Both the position numbers and the translations under genes were made by a program. Shown piece by piece: positions 17,570-25,204 of a stretch of 64,000 bases of DNA (the first letter of the stretch is position 1; the number at the start of each line of letters is the position of its first letter). The stretch spans positions 89,248-153,247 of the forward strand of contig DXFO01000009.1 of assembly GCA_019114415.1 (NCBI GenBank). The letters are read 5' to 3'. The DNA is from Candidatus Gemmiger faecavium (GTDB lineage: Bacteria > Bacillota > Clostridia > Oscillospirales > Ruminococcaceae). The notes beneath the pieces are model-generated. The model worked only from the letters and a program-made list of their open reading frames with translations, had not been told where the DNA came from and did not search any database.

Positions 17570-18607
17570 ATGAAAAAGCTGCGCGTTGCGGTGTTGGGCT
17601 GCGGCAGAATTGCCGCGGTCTACAAAAGTGCGCTGGAGCATCTGGACGGCCTGTGTGAAGTGGTGCTGGCCATGGACAAGCATCTGAACCGGGCCCAGGC
17701 GTTTGCCGCCGGCTTTGCCGGGTGCGAGGCCTCCGATGCGGTGGAGCCGGAAGCGTTCCGCCGCAAGCTGACCGAATGCAGTCCCGATCTGGTGCACATT
17801 CTGCTGCCCCACCACCTGCACTGCACCTATGCTGTGACGGCGCTGGAATGCGGCGTCAACGTGCTGACCGAAAAGCCCATTGCCATCACCCTGACCGACG
17901 CCGACCGCATGATCGCGGCCCAGAAGGCCAGCGGCAAGCAGCTGGGCGTTATCTTCCAGAACCGCTACATCGACGGTGTCCGCCGGGTGCGGGAGCTGAT
18001 CCGGAGCGGCGAGCTGGGCGCGGTGAAGGGGGCCTTCTCCACCCTGAACTGGTACCGTCCCGCCAGCTACTATGAATGCGACTGGAAAGGCCGCTGGGAG
18101 ACCGAGGGCGGGGGCGTGGTCATCGATCAGGCCATCCACTCCATCGACCTGGTGCGCTACATGACCGGCATGGAAGCCGTCAAGGTGCAGGGCCACACCG
18201 CCCGCCGCATTTTGCAGACCATTGAGGTGGAGGACGAGGCGGACGCCGCCATTACCCTGGAAAACGGTGCGGTGTACTCCTTCTTTGCCTGCAACTACTA
18301 CACCATGAGCAGTCCCATCCGGGTGGAGATCAGCTGCGAAAAGGGTACCGCCCTGCTGACCCTGGAAGAGATGGAGATCCGCTGGAACGACGGACGCCGC
18401 GAGGTGATCCACCCCGATTCCGCCGCAGGCACCGCCGTGGGCGAAAGCTACTGGGGCGCCTTCCATGAGATCCAGGTCCGTGACTGCTATGAGGCGCTGC
18501 TGGAAGGCCGCGCCATGCCCTGGACGCCGCAGGACGCCAAAAAGACACTGGAGATCGTACAGGCGATCTACCTGTCTGCCCGCGTCGGCAGCGATGTGAC
18601 GCTGTGA
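17570..18607 (+). CDS. Gfo/Idh/MocA family oxidoreductase (second copy in operon)
   Basis: 345 aa. Rossmann motif VAVLGCGRIAAVYKSAL, EKP motif in TEKPIAIT, and the catalytic region GGGVVIDQAIHSIDLVRYM containing the conserved Asp and His. It is only distantly similar to the 15564 product, so the two probably act on different positions or intermediates. The ATG at 17570 is taken; a GTG at 17549 overlapping the previous stop is an alternative because the ribosome binding site is weak. The stop overlaps the GTG start of the FBPase gene by 4 bases. Confidence 0.85.
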   Translation: MKKLRVAVLGCGRIAAVYKSALEHLDGLCEVVLAMDKHLNRAQAFAAGFAGCEASDAVEPEAFRRKLTECSPDLVHILLPHHLHCTYAVTALECGVNVLTEKPIAITLTDADRMIAAQKASGKQLGVIFQNRYIDGVRRVRELIRSGELGAVKGAFSTLNWYRPASYYECDWKGRWETEGGGVVIDQAIHSIDLVRYMTGMEAVKVQGHTARRILQTIEVEDEADAAITLENGAVYSFFACNYYTMSSPIRVEISCEKGTALLTLEEMEIRWNDGRREVIHPDSAAGTAVGESYWGAFHEIQVRDCYEALLEGRAMPWTPQDAKKTLEIVQAIYLSARVGSDVTL

Positions 18608-20628
18608 GCGGGGCGCGGGGCGGCGCAGGGTACAGCGACGGCCAGCTGCGGTATCTGGCCATGCTGGCCCGGCAGTATCCCACCATCTCGGCGGCAGCCA
18701 GCGAGATCATCAAGATCGAAGCGGTGCTGCGCCTGCCCAAAGGCACCGAGCATTTTATGAGCGACCTGCACGGGGAGCATGAGGCTTTCGTGCACATCCT
18801 GAACAGCGCATCCGGGGTCATCCGGGAAAAGATCGACACTGTGCTGGGTCAGGATGTGCCGCCCCGTCAGCGGGCCGAACTGGCAACCTTGATCTACTAT
18901 CCGGCGCAGAAGCTGCCCGAACTCAAGGCCGCCCAGAGCGATCTGGACGCCTGGTACCGGCAGACGCTTCTGCGCCTGATTGAGTTGTGCCGGTTTGTGT
19001 CCAGCAAGCATACCCGGGAACACGTGCGCGGCTGTCTGCCCGCCGACTGCGGCTATGTGCTGGACGAGCTGCTCCATGCCCATTTTGAGGATCACGACAA
19101 GGACCTGTACTACGGCGAGATCGTGGACAGCATTCTGCGCTACGACCGGGCGGACGCCTATATCCTGCGCCTGTGCCAGGTCATCAAGCGGCTGGCCGTG
19201 GACCGGCTGCACATCGTGGGCGACCTGTTCGACCGCGGCCCCCGGCCTGACCGCATCCTGGATCATCTCATGGCCCACCATGACGTGGACATCCAGTGGG
19301 GCAACCACGACGTGGTCTGGATGGGCGCCGCTGCGGGCAGCCCCGTCTGCGTGCTGACGGTGGTGAAAAATTCCCTCCAGTACGACAACGTGGATCTGCT
19401 GGAAAACGGCTACGGCATCAGCCTGCGCAGGCTGGAACATTTTGCCGAGAGCGTCTACGGATGCAGCGCCGTGGGACGGTGGTATCCCCATGCCCGGGGC
19501 GGCCACAACAACGAGGCCACCCTTATGCGGGTGGCGCGGATGCACAAGGCCGTGACCGTCATGCTGCTCAAGGCGGAGGCCGGGGTCATTGCCCGCAACC
19601 CCGATTTCGGGATGCAGGGGCAGGATTACATCAACCAGATCGATTACGCCGCGGGCACCGTCCGCTGCGGCGGCAGGAACTACCCCCTGCTGGACAACGG
19701 ATTCCCCACCGTGGACCCGGACTGCCCCGCCCGCATGACGGCCCGGGAGCAGAGCATCCTGGACGAGATGGTGCGGGCTTTCCGGGAGAGCGAACGGCTG
19801 CAAAGGCATGTACAGTTCCTCTATGCCCGGGGCGGTCTGTACAAGATCATCAACGGCAACCTGCTCTACCACGGTGCGGTGCCCATGACCCCCGACGGAC
19901 AGTTTGCCGCCGAGGAGTTTGAGGGCAAGCAATACGCCGGGCGGGCGCTGTTCGACTACTGCGACCGCAGGGCAAGACAGGGATACTTTGCACCGGAGGG
20001 CAGCATGACCCGGAGAGCGGGCCAGGACTTTTTGTGGTATCTGTGGTGCGGAGCCGGGTCCCCGGTGTTCGGCCGCAGCGCCATGACCACCTTTGAGCGG
20101 ATGTACATTGCCGACGAGGAAACGCACCTGGAGCGGAAAAATCCCTACTATACCCACATTGACCGGGCCGAGACTGCCGAGAAAATTCTGCGGGAGTTCG
20201 GGCTGTTTGATGCGGGCAGCCACATCATCAACGGTCATGTGCCGGTGCGGGCCATCGAGGGGGAAAGCCCCGTCAAGGGCGGCGGCAGGCTGGTGGTCAT
20301 TGACGGCGGGTTCTGCCGGGCATACCATCAGCGCACCGGTATTGCGGGGTATACCCTGGTCTACAACAGCCGGGGCCTGGCCCTGCGCACCCATCAGCCC
20401 TTTGAAAGCACCGAAAAGGCCATCCGGGAGGACGAGGACATCGATTCCCGCAGCGAGTACATCTACCTGGCACCCCGGCGGGTCCTGGTGCGGGATACCG
20501 ACGAAGGCCGGGAACGCCAGGCCATGATCTGCGACCTGCGCAAGCTGGTGGACGCTTACCAGAGCGGCCTTTTACGCCAGCCGGGCCTGGAGGACAGCGG
20601 CGCCTCGGGGGCGTTTGCCCTTGTGTGA
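18604..20628 (+). CDS. fbp: Fructose-1,6-bisphosphatase, class III
   Basis: 674 aa, matching the large Firmicute-type FBPase. The metallophosphatase motifs are HFMSDLHGEHEAF, VGDLFDRGPRPD, WGNHDVVWMG and GGHNNEATL. It removes the 1-phosphate of fructose 1,6-bisphosphate in gluconeogenesis. The GTG start overlaps the previous stop (GTGA), so it is translationally coupled to the sugar oxidoreductase operon, an informative context: the sugar pathway may run in a gluconeogenic state. A bidirectional terminator follows. Confidence 0.95.
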   Translation: MSGARGGAGYSDGQLRYLAMLARQYPTISAAASEIIKIEAVLRLPKGTEHFMSDLHGEHEAFVHILNSASGVIREKIDTVLGQDVPPRQRAELATLIYYPAQKLPELKAAQSDLDAWYRQTLLRLIELCRFVSSKHTREHVRGCLPADCGYVLDELLHAHFEDHDKDLYYGEIVDSILRYDRADAYILRLCQVIKRLAVDRLHIVGDLFDRGPRPDRILDHLMAHHDVDIQWGNHDVVWMGAAAGSPVCVLTVVKNSLQYDNVDLLENGYGISLRRLEHFAESVYGCSAVGRWYPHARGGHNNEATLMRVARMHKAVTVMLLKAEAGVIARNPDFGMQGQDYINQIDYAAGTVRCGGRNYPLLDNGFPTVDPDCPARMTAREQSILDEMVRAFRESERLQRHVQFLYARGGLYKIINGNLLYHGAVPMTPDGQFAAEEFEGKQYAGRALFDYCDRRARQGYFAPEGSMTRRAGQDFLWYLWCGAGSPVFGRSAMTTFERMYIADEETHLERKNPYYTHIDRAETAEKILREFGLFDAGSHIINGHVPVRAIEGESPVKGGGRLVVIDGGFCRAYHQRTGIAGYTLVYNSRGLALRTHQPFESTEKAIREDEDIDSRSEYIYLAPRRVLVRDTDEGRERQAMICDLRKLVDAYQSGLLRQPGLEDSGASGAFALV

Positions 20629-20655
20629 GGGCGGCTGCCCCAAAACAGCAACAGA

Positions 20656-20690
20656 AAAACGCCCCTGCGTCTGATGCGCAGGGGCGTTTT
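20656..20690. terminator. Bidirectional terminator between fbp and the DUF6465-like gene
   Basis: AAAACGCCCCTGCG pairs with CGCAGGGGCGTTTT around a short loop; T-runs are available on both strands. Confidence 0.85.
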
Positions 20691-20713
20691 GGGGCGTGTG
20701 AAACCGGGCGGCG

Positions 20714-20983
20714 TTACAGCGGGATCTTGCCGTCCACCTTATTGATGACGTAGTAGGCGCAGCCTTCCTCCGGCTTGATATAGATGCGGCAGGAATGGAT
20801 GCCGATCTTGTGGGTGGAGCGATAGTCCGCCTTGGCCTGTTCCACCAGCGCGGCGCAGTCGTATTCCTTGCCGGCGACCTGAAGGTAGATCTCGGTGGCA
20901 GGGGTATGGGCCTTGCGGGCCGGCTGCTTTTTGGCCGGTCTGCCCGGAGCCTTGGGCTCTGCATTTTCAGTCGATTTACGCAT
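20714..20983 (-). CDS. DUF6465-like small protein
   Basis: 89 aa. A basic, Pro/Ala/Lys-rich N-terminal 30 residues is followed by a compact domain with EIYLQVAGKEYDCAALVEQA and IYIKPEEGCAYYVINKVDG. This resembles a small Clostridia-specific family annotated as DUF6465; assignment is from memory of the motif. The start MRKSTENAE is used because AAAGGCGG precedes it; an upstream ATG at 21028 lacks a site and would overlap the promoter. Function unknown. Confidence 0.7.
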   Translation of the reverse strand: MRKSTENAEPKAPGRPAKKQPARKAHTPATEIYLQVAGKEYDCAALVEQAKADYRSTHKIGIHSCRIYIKPEEGCAYYVINKVDGKIPL

Positions 20984-21198
20984 AGAAAAAACCGCCTTTC
21001 CGGTAAATATCCACCTTGAAATTTGCATTTAGTATAGCATATGAATAGCGCTTTGACTAGAGAAAAAAGCCTGATTTTGCCGCCTTCTTCCCTGTTTTTT
21101 TGAGAAAAAAGGTGAAAAGATCCCGGGAAAACATGCCGCTGCGGCGCAGAGGTCCCCGGTATGGGATTAGTCTGGGCTAATGATGCCGCATATGACAA

Positions 21199-21249
21199 GC
21201 CGGGCCGGGATGCAGCTCCTTCTTTTGGAGCGGTGCATCCCGGCCCGGC
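21199..21249. other. Very strong hairpin downstream of the nitroreductase gene
   Basis: A perfect 16 bp stem (GCCGGGCCGGGATGCA and its complement) caps an inner GCTCC/GGAGC stem. There is no T-run on either side, so it may protect the 3' end of the minus-strand mRNA or act as a factor-dependent terminator. Confidence 0.6.
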
Positions 21250-21275
21250 GGAACGTTGAACGGCGGGAAAAAGGA

Positions 21276-21854
21276 TCAGAAACGGCCGAGCAAAATCTCG
21301 GACAGGGGACGCTTGGGGACGCAGTAATCCCGGGCGTCGTCCAGGTAATAGCGGACGTCGCCGTCGCGCATTTCCACCACGCGGCTTTCGTGTGCGGGAT
21401 AACCGAAGGCTACCATGCTGTGCAGACGCAGGGACGGCGCGGTGCCGAACAGATCGCACAGGGCGGGGCGGTCAATGGCGCCCATGATGCAGCTGCCCAC
21501 CCCGTGGGACCAGGCCACGGCGGTCATGCTGCCCAGGGCCAGGCCGGCGTCAGTATCGTTGGCGCCGGGCAGGGCGTCGTCCTGAAAGACCGCAACGAAC
21601 AGGGTGGGGCCTTCCTCCGGGCCGGGGGTGCCCTGCTCCGGAGGCAGGTAGGCCGCCCAGTGTACCAGGGCGCCCACCTTTGCCACCTGTTCGGGGCTTT
21701 GCACCACAAGGTATTTCAGCGTCTGGCGGTTGGCACCGCAGCTGGCAATGCGGGCGGCTTCCAGAATATCATCGACCACGGCGGCAGGCACCGGCGTCTG
21801 TTTGAACCGGCGGTAGGTACGGCGGGTGCGCAGGAACTGCATGAAATCTTCCAT
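21276..21854 (-). CDS. Nitroreductase family protein
   Basis: 192 aa FMN-dependent oxidoreductase fold. The N-terminus FLRTRRTYRRF is the RxxRxF motif that binds FMN phosphate, followed by LEAARIASCGANRQTLKYLV. The region GLALGSMTAVAWSHGVGSCI is typical of the flavin cleft. It reduces quinones, nitro compounds or similar acceptors using NAD(P)H; the physiological substrate is unknown. It lies 60 bases downstream of the 22259 gene on the same strand with AGGAGG before the ATG, so they are likely co-transcribed. Confidence 0.88.
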   Translation of the reverse strand: MEDFMQFLRTRRTYRRFKQTPVPAAVVDDILEAARIASCGANRQTLKYLVVQSPEQVAKVGALVHWAAYLPPEQGTPGPEEGPTLFVAVFQDDALPGANDTDAGLALGSMTAVAWSHGVGSCIMGAIDRPALCDLFGTAPSLRLHSMVAFGYPAHESRVVEMRDGDVRYYLDDARDYCVPKRPLSEILLGRF

Positions 21855-21914
21855 GGAAAATACCTCCTTGTTGATAAAAGGGCCGGAGCGGCAGGCGGCG
21901 GAAAAGGCGGGGCG

Positions 21915-22259
21915 TCAGGTCTCCCCGGGGAGCGTCACCGACGAGGCGGACAGCATGGCACGGAACTCGGCGTCCGGCATGTCGATGCAGAGGTCCTTCA
22001 CCATGGTGGGTTCCTGAAAATGCACCTGCCAGGGGGCGCCGCCCTCCTGCTGGCAGAACACCACCGCGCTGACCGTGCCGAAGGAGGTGATGGTCTCATC
22101 CGCCAGAAGGGACGGGGCGGGGGTGACGAAGTAGTGGTCGATCATCGTCCCCTGGGGGAAAAGATGCTCCACGGCGGCGGGAAGCTCGCCCTCCGCCTGT
22201 TCATTTTTGTATTGCGGACGGATGGAGAGAAAGTCGGCGGCGGTGAGGATATCCGGCAT
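21915..22259 (-). CDS. Conserved hypothetical protein (not recognised)
   Basis: 114 aa with no family that I recognise. It is acidic, soluble and has no signal peptide. The middle VSAVVFCQQEGGAPWQVHFQ and start MPDILTAADFLSIRPQYKNE suggest a small alpha/beta domain. A real gene is supported by the GGAGG site before its ATG, a consensus promoter 33 bases upstream, and codon use like its neighbours. It is the first gene of a two-gene unit with the nitroreductase. Confidence 0.65.
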   Translation of the reverse strand: MPDILTAADFLSIRPQYKNEQAEGELPAAVEHLFPQGTMIDHYFVTPAPSLLADETITSFGTVSAVVFCQQEGGAPWQVHFQEPTMVKDLCIDMPDAEFRAMLSASSVTLPGET

Positions 22260-22291
22260 GAAAAAAGACCTCCTGTGGATGGTTTGTTATC

Positions 22292-22320
22292 AGTATACCC
22301 CTTGCCGGACCCTTTTGCAA
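22292..22320 (-). promoter_or_regulatory. Promoter of the hypothetical/nitroreductase operon
   Basis: Minus strand TTGCAA (22315-22320), 17 bp, TATACT (22292-22297). Confidence 0.75.
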
Positions 22321-22381
22321 TGCGCGCGGAGAGGGGCAAAAATGCCCGCGCGGCAGCCTGCCTTTTTTGTTCAAAAAGTCC

Positions 22382-22411
22382 ATGACATATTTTGGAAAAG
22401 GGTGCTATACT
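22382..22411 (+). promoter_or_regulatory. Promoter of the CarD-like gene
   Basis: ATGACA (22382-22387), 18 bp, TATACT (22406-22411), in an AT-rich stretch. Confidence 0.55.
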
Positions 22412-22471
22412 ATATAGTAGGCGAATTATCGCGTTTTTTTTAAGCGGATTTTTGAGAAAAGGAGCGGAAAG

Positions 22472-22978
22472 ATGTTTCAGGTTGGGGATATGGTTTGTTA
22501 TGGTACGACCGGAGCTTGCCAAATCGCCTCCCGCGAGGAACGGCAGCTTGGGGATCAGAAACAGAACTGTTTTGTATTGAAACCGGTGTTTGACAAGAGC
22601 ATGACCATCTGTGTGCCGGAGGCAAATGACCTGCTGATGGCACGGATGCACCCGGTCATGACCAGGGAGGAGATCTTTGCCCTGATCCGCCAGCTGCCGG
22701 AGGAGGATGTCCAGTGTGACCCGAACCCGGATGTGCGCCGTCAATACTACAATGAAACGCTGAAAAAGGGCGATCACCGGGAACTGCTGCGGATGGTCAA
22801 GGCCATCTACAATTTCCGCAGCGCCCGCCGTGCCGTAGGCAAACGGCTGTCCGGCTTTGACGAGAACGCCATGCGGGAGGCGGAAAATGCCCTGTATACC
22901 GAGTTCGCGCTGGTGCTGGACATTCAGCCCGCCGATGTGGTGCCGTTTATCCGCAGGGAACTGGGCGGCGAAGAGTGA
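22472..22978 (+). CDS. CarD family transcriptional regulator
   Basis: 168 aa, matching CarD/CdnL proteins. The N-terminal Tudor-like RNA-polymerase-interaction domain reads FQVGDMVCYGTTGACQI; the C-terminal helical domain includes RMVKAIYNFRSARRAVGKRL and ENALYTEFALVLD. Such proteins bind the RNA polymerase beta subunit and stabilise open promoter complexes, often for ribosomal genes. It has AAAGGAG before the ATG and a strong terminator after, so it is a single-gene unit. It is the last host gene before the phage module. Confidence 0.88.
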   Translation: MFQVGDMVCYGTTGACQIASREERQLGDQKQNCFVLKPVFDKSMTICVPEANDLLMARMHPVMTREEIFALIRQLPEEDVQCDPNPDVRRQYYNETLKKGDHRELLRMVKAIYNFRSARRAVGKRLSGFDENAMREAENALYTEFALVLDIQPADVVPFIRRELGGEE

Positions 22979-23025
22979 GAAATTCAAATACAAACATAAA
23001 TACGTGAAAAAGTGCTGGTTTTTGG

Positions 23026-23068
23026 GGCGGCGCACATCTGTGAGTTTACAGATGTGCGCCGCCTTTTT
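23026..23068 (+). terminator. Terminator of the CarD-like gene
   Basis: GGCGGCGCACATCTGT pairs perfectly with ACAGATGTGCGCCGCC around GAGTTT, followed by TTTTT. Confidence 0.92.
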
Positions 23069-23195
23069 GCTGTTTGCGGGGAAGGGAAAGAGCGTACGAA
23101 AGAAGGCAAAAAGAGCAAAAGAGGGCGCACAGTGACCCTCGCAGACCCCGTTGACGGCGTGCTATAACTAAACTGGAAAAACGCACCGGAACAAG

Positions 23196-23380
23196 GCGCG
23201 AGTGACATGAGAAAACAAAGGTTTTATAAAAACTGCAACGCATCGCAAAAGCGCTGCAAGGCGGCAGATGCAAGGCAGAGGGCTGAAGCGCTCCTGGGTG
23301 GAACGCGAAGCCCGATAACGCGGCAGATGCCGTCTTGCAGCTAGAATTTTGCGGCTTTGTTTTCTTATGGAACTGCGCAG
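23196..23380. repeat. Interspersed palindromic repeat, copy B
   Basis: 185 bp. Left end GCGCGAGTGACATGAGAAAA and right end TTTTCTTATGGAACTGCGC form inverted ends; inside, GCTGCAAGGCGGCAGATGC on the left faces CGGCAGATGCCGTCTTGCAG on the right, also inverted. It lies between the CarD terminator and the first phage gene and is very close in sequence to copy C. The stretch 23381-23553 holds GGAGG-like sites but no convincing gene. Confidence 0.85.
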
Positions 23381-23553
23381 AAAACAGGAGGGCGGAATTT
23401 CCACGGGAGAATCCAGGCAAAAAACAGTGGGATTTGCCAGTAAATCACAGCAGGAAAAAGGCGGAAAAGCCCGGCGGTATGCCGGTTTGGACGCCTTTTT
23501 TTATGCCTGCGGCGATGATTCGGATTTTGGAGCGGGAAAGGGGGCGGACAGAG

Positions 23554-23853
23554 ATGGACCGGGCGAAAGACGGCGCTCAACCGGCGGCTGTGCCGAAACG
23601 GCGGCGGTCGCCGGTCAGGATGAAAGAGATCGAGCAGATGTGGGCCGACGTCATGCGGGACGAGACGGTGGAACTGCGCCAGCGGATGCACGCGGCGGAG
23701 CTGTGCGCCAAGGCAATCAATGCGGCGGCGGACAGCGGCAAGCAGGAGGAGGCCGCCGCCGCGGGACGTCTGGACGAAGTGCTGAACGCCCTGTGGGGGT
23801 ACACGGCGGGACACTGGAACGGGGAGGACGAAGCAGATTGCGGGCAGAGTTGA
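23554..23853 (+). CDS. Small phage protein at the terminase small-subunit position
   Basis: 99 aa, highly charged and Ala-rich, predicted mostly helical. An N-terminal basic patch (PKRRRSPVRMKEIEQMWADV) is followed by helices LRQRMHAAELCAKAINAAAD and a C-terminal helix. Position directly before the large terminase and the helical character suggest a terminase small subunit or DNA-recognition partner; there is no clear HTH motif that I can point to. The ATG at 23554 has AAAGGGGG upstream. It overlaps the large terminase start by 16 bases. Confidence 0.6.
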   Translation: MDRAKDGAQPAAVPKRRRSPVRMKEIEQMWADVMRDETVELRQRMHAAELCAKAINAAADSGKQEEAAAAGRLDEVLNALWGYTAGHWNGEDEADCGQS

Positions 23854-25187
23854 AATTTTCCGCCAAGAGCATGGCTTTTCTGCGCTGCCGGGCGCGGTGT
23901 GAGTTTCTGGAAGGGACCACCGCCGCGGGCAAGACTACGGTGGCGCTGCTGAAATTTATGCTGCGGTGTGCGGCCAGCGGAAAAAAGCTGCACATCCTGT
24001 CGGGGCTGGACATCGGCACGGTGGAGAAAAACATCATCAACAAGGAGTTCGGCATTCTGGACGATTTCGGACCCCTGGCCGAGTATTACCCCGCAGGATA
24101 CGGCAAGACCACCCAGGCTCACATCCGGCTGAAAACCTCCGACGGGGAGAGGATCATCTACGTGCTGGGCTACGGCAACCGGGAACGGTGGAAAAAGGCT
24201 TTGGGCGGCCAGTACGGCTGCGTCTACATCGACGAGGTGAACATCGCCGATATGGAGTACCTGCGGGAGGCTGCCATGCGGGCCGATTACCTGCTGGCCA
24301 CCCTAAACCCCGACGACCCCCGCAAGCCGGTATACGATGAGTACATCAACCATGCAAGACCCCTGCCGGAATGGGAAGACTTCACCCCGGAGCAGATCCG
24401 CAAGCAGCTGTGCCAGCCACCCAAAAGCGGGTGGGTGCACTGGTTTTTCGGTTTTGAGGACAACGCCGCCCTGAGCGAGGAGACCCGGCGCAGGATCTTT
24501 GAAAACGCCCCCGCGGGCAGCAGGCTCTACCGCAACAAGGTCCTGGGCCTGCGGGGCCGGGGAGAGGGCGTCATTTTTGAAGTGGGACCTGCCCACCGCA
24601 TCGGCGCGGCGGAACTGCGACGCCAGCTGGAGGCGGGGAGCATCCGCTTTGCCCGGTTTTCCTGCGGGGTGGACACCAGTTACAGCCAGCGCACCCAGGA
24701 TACCTTTGCCTTTGTGTTTGACGGAGTTCTGGAGGACCGGCGCAAGGTGACGCTGGCGGTGCGGGTCTACTCCAACCAGGAGCGGGCCCGGCAGGGCTTG
24801 TCCGTGCTGGCCCCCAGCGACATTCCGCCTCTGCTGGAGGAATTTCTGGAGGAACAGCGGGGGGCATGGGGGTTCGGGCGGCGGGTGTTCATCGACAGCG
24901 CCGACCAGGCTACCCTGGCCGAATGCCGCAAGTACCGGCGGCTCAAGGGCGGGGTATATGAGTATCTGCCTGCCTGGAAAGGGCTGCCGGTGCTGGACCG
25001 CATCCGGCTGGAGAGCGGCTGGCTGGCCCACGGCATGCATCTGTTTGTGGAGGAGGGCTGTGGACCTTTGCTGGAGGAGATGGACTGTTACAGCTGGGAG
25101 GCGGACGGCCGCCCGGAGGACGGCAACGACCACTGCATCAACGCCGAGCAGTACGCTTGGATGCCCTACCGGGAGGAGATCGGATAA
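23838..25187 (+). CDS. Phage terminase large subunit
   Basis: 449 aa. ATPase domain: Walker A EGTTAAGKTT (about residues 25-34), Walker B CVYIDEVN (Asp132/Glu133), and a coupling motif near LLATLNPDD. The C-terminal RNase H-like nuclease begins about residue 270 at FSCGVDTSYSQ and includes RRVFIDSADQATLAECRKY. It packages DNA into preformed heads. The start is read as TTG at 23838, since GGGGAGG lies 10 bases before it and no ATG is suitably placed. Both ATPase and nuclease motifs look intact. Confidence 0.9.
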   Translation: MRAELKFSAKSMAFLRCRARCEFLEGTTAAGKTTVALLKFMLRCAASGKKLHILSGLDIGTVEKNIINKEFGILDDFGPLAEYYPAGYGKTTQAHIRLKTSDGERIIYVLGYGNRERWKKALGGQYGCVYIDEVNIADMEYLREAAMRADYLLATLNPDDPRKPVYDEYINHARPLPEWEDFTPEQIRKQLCQPPKSGWVHWFFGFEDNAALSEETRRRIFENAPAGSRLYRNKVLGLRGRGEGVIFEVGPAHRIGAAELRRQLEAGSIRFARFSCGVDTSYSQRTQDTFAFVFDGVLEDRRKVTLAVRVYSNQERARQGLSVLAPSDIPPLLEEFLEEQRGAWGFGRRVFIDSADQATLAECRKYRRLKGGVYEYLPAWKGLPVLDRIRLESGWLAHGMHLFVEEGCGPLLEEMDCYSWEADGRPEDGNDHCINAEQYAWMPYREEIG

Positions 25188-25204
25188 GGCGAGGAGGAAA
25201 CAGG

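Noticed and set aside
23046..23420. Minus-strand frame covering repeat copy B, with a similar peptide encoded in copy C
   Set aside because: The shared peptide (for example KTKPQN, ASAALSG, PSALHLPPCS) simply reflects DNA repeat similarity. The frames differ in length, lack ribosome sites, and lie on palindromic non-coding DNA.
23349..23837. N-terminal extension of the large terminase frame
   Set aside because: The extension overlaps repeat B and the small upstream gene in another frame. Terminase homology begins only after the TTG at 23838, which has a good ribosome site.
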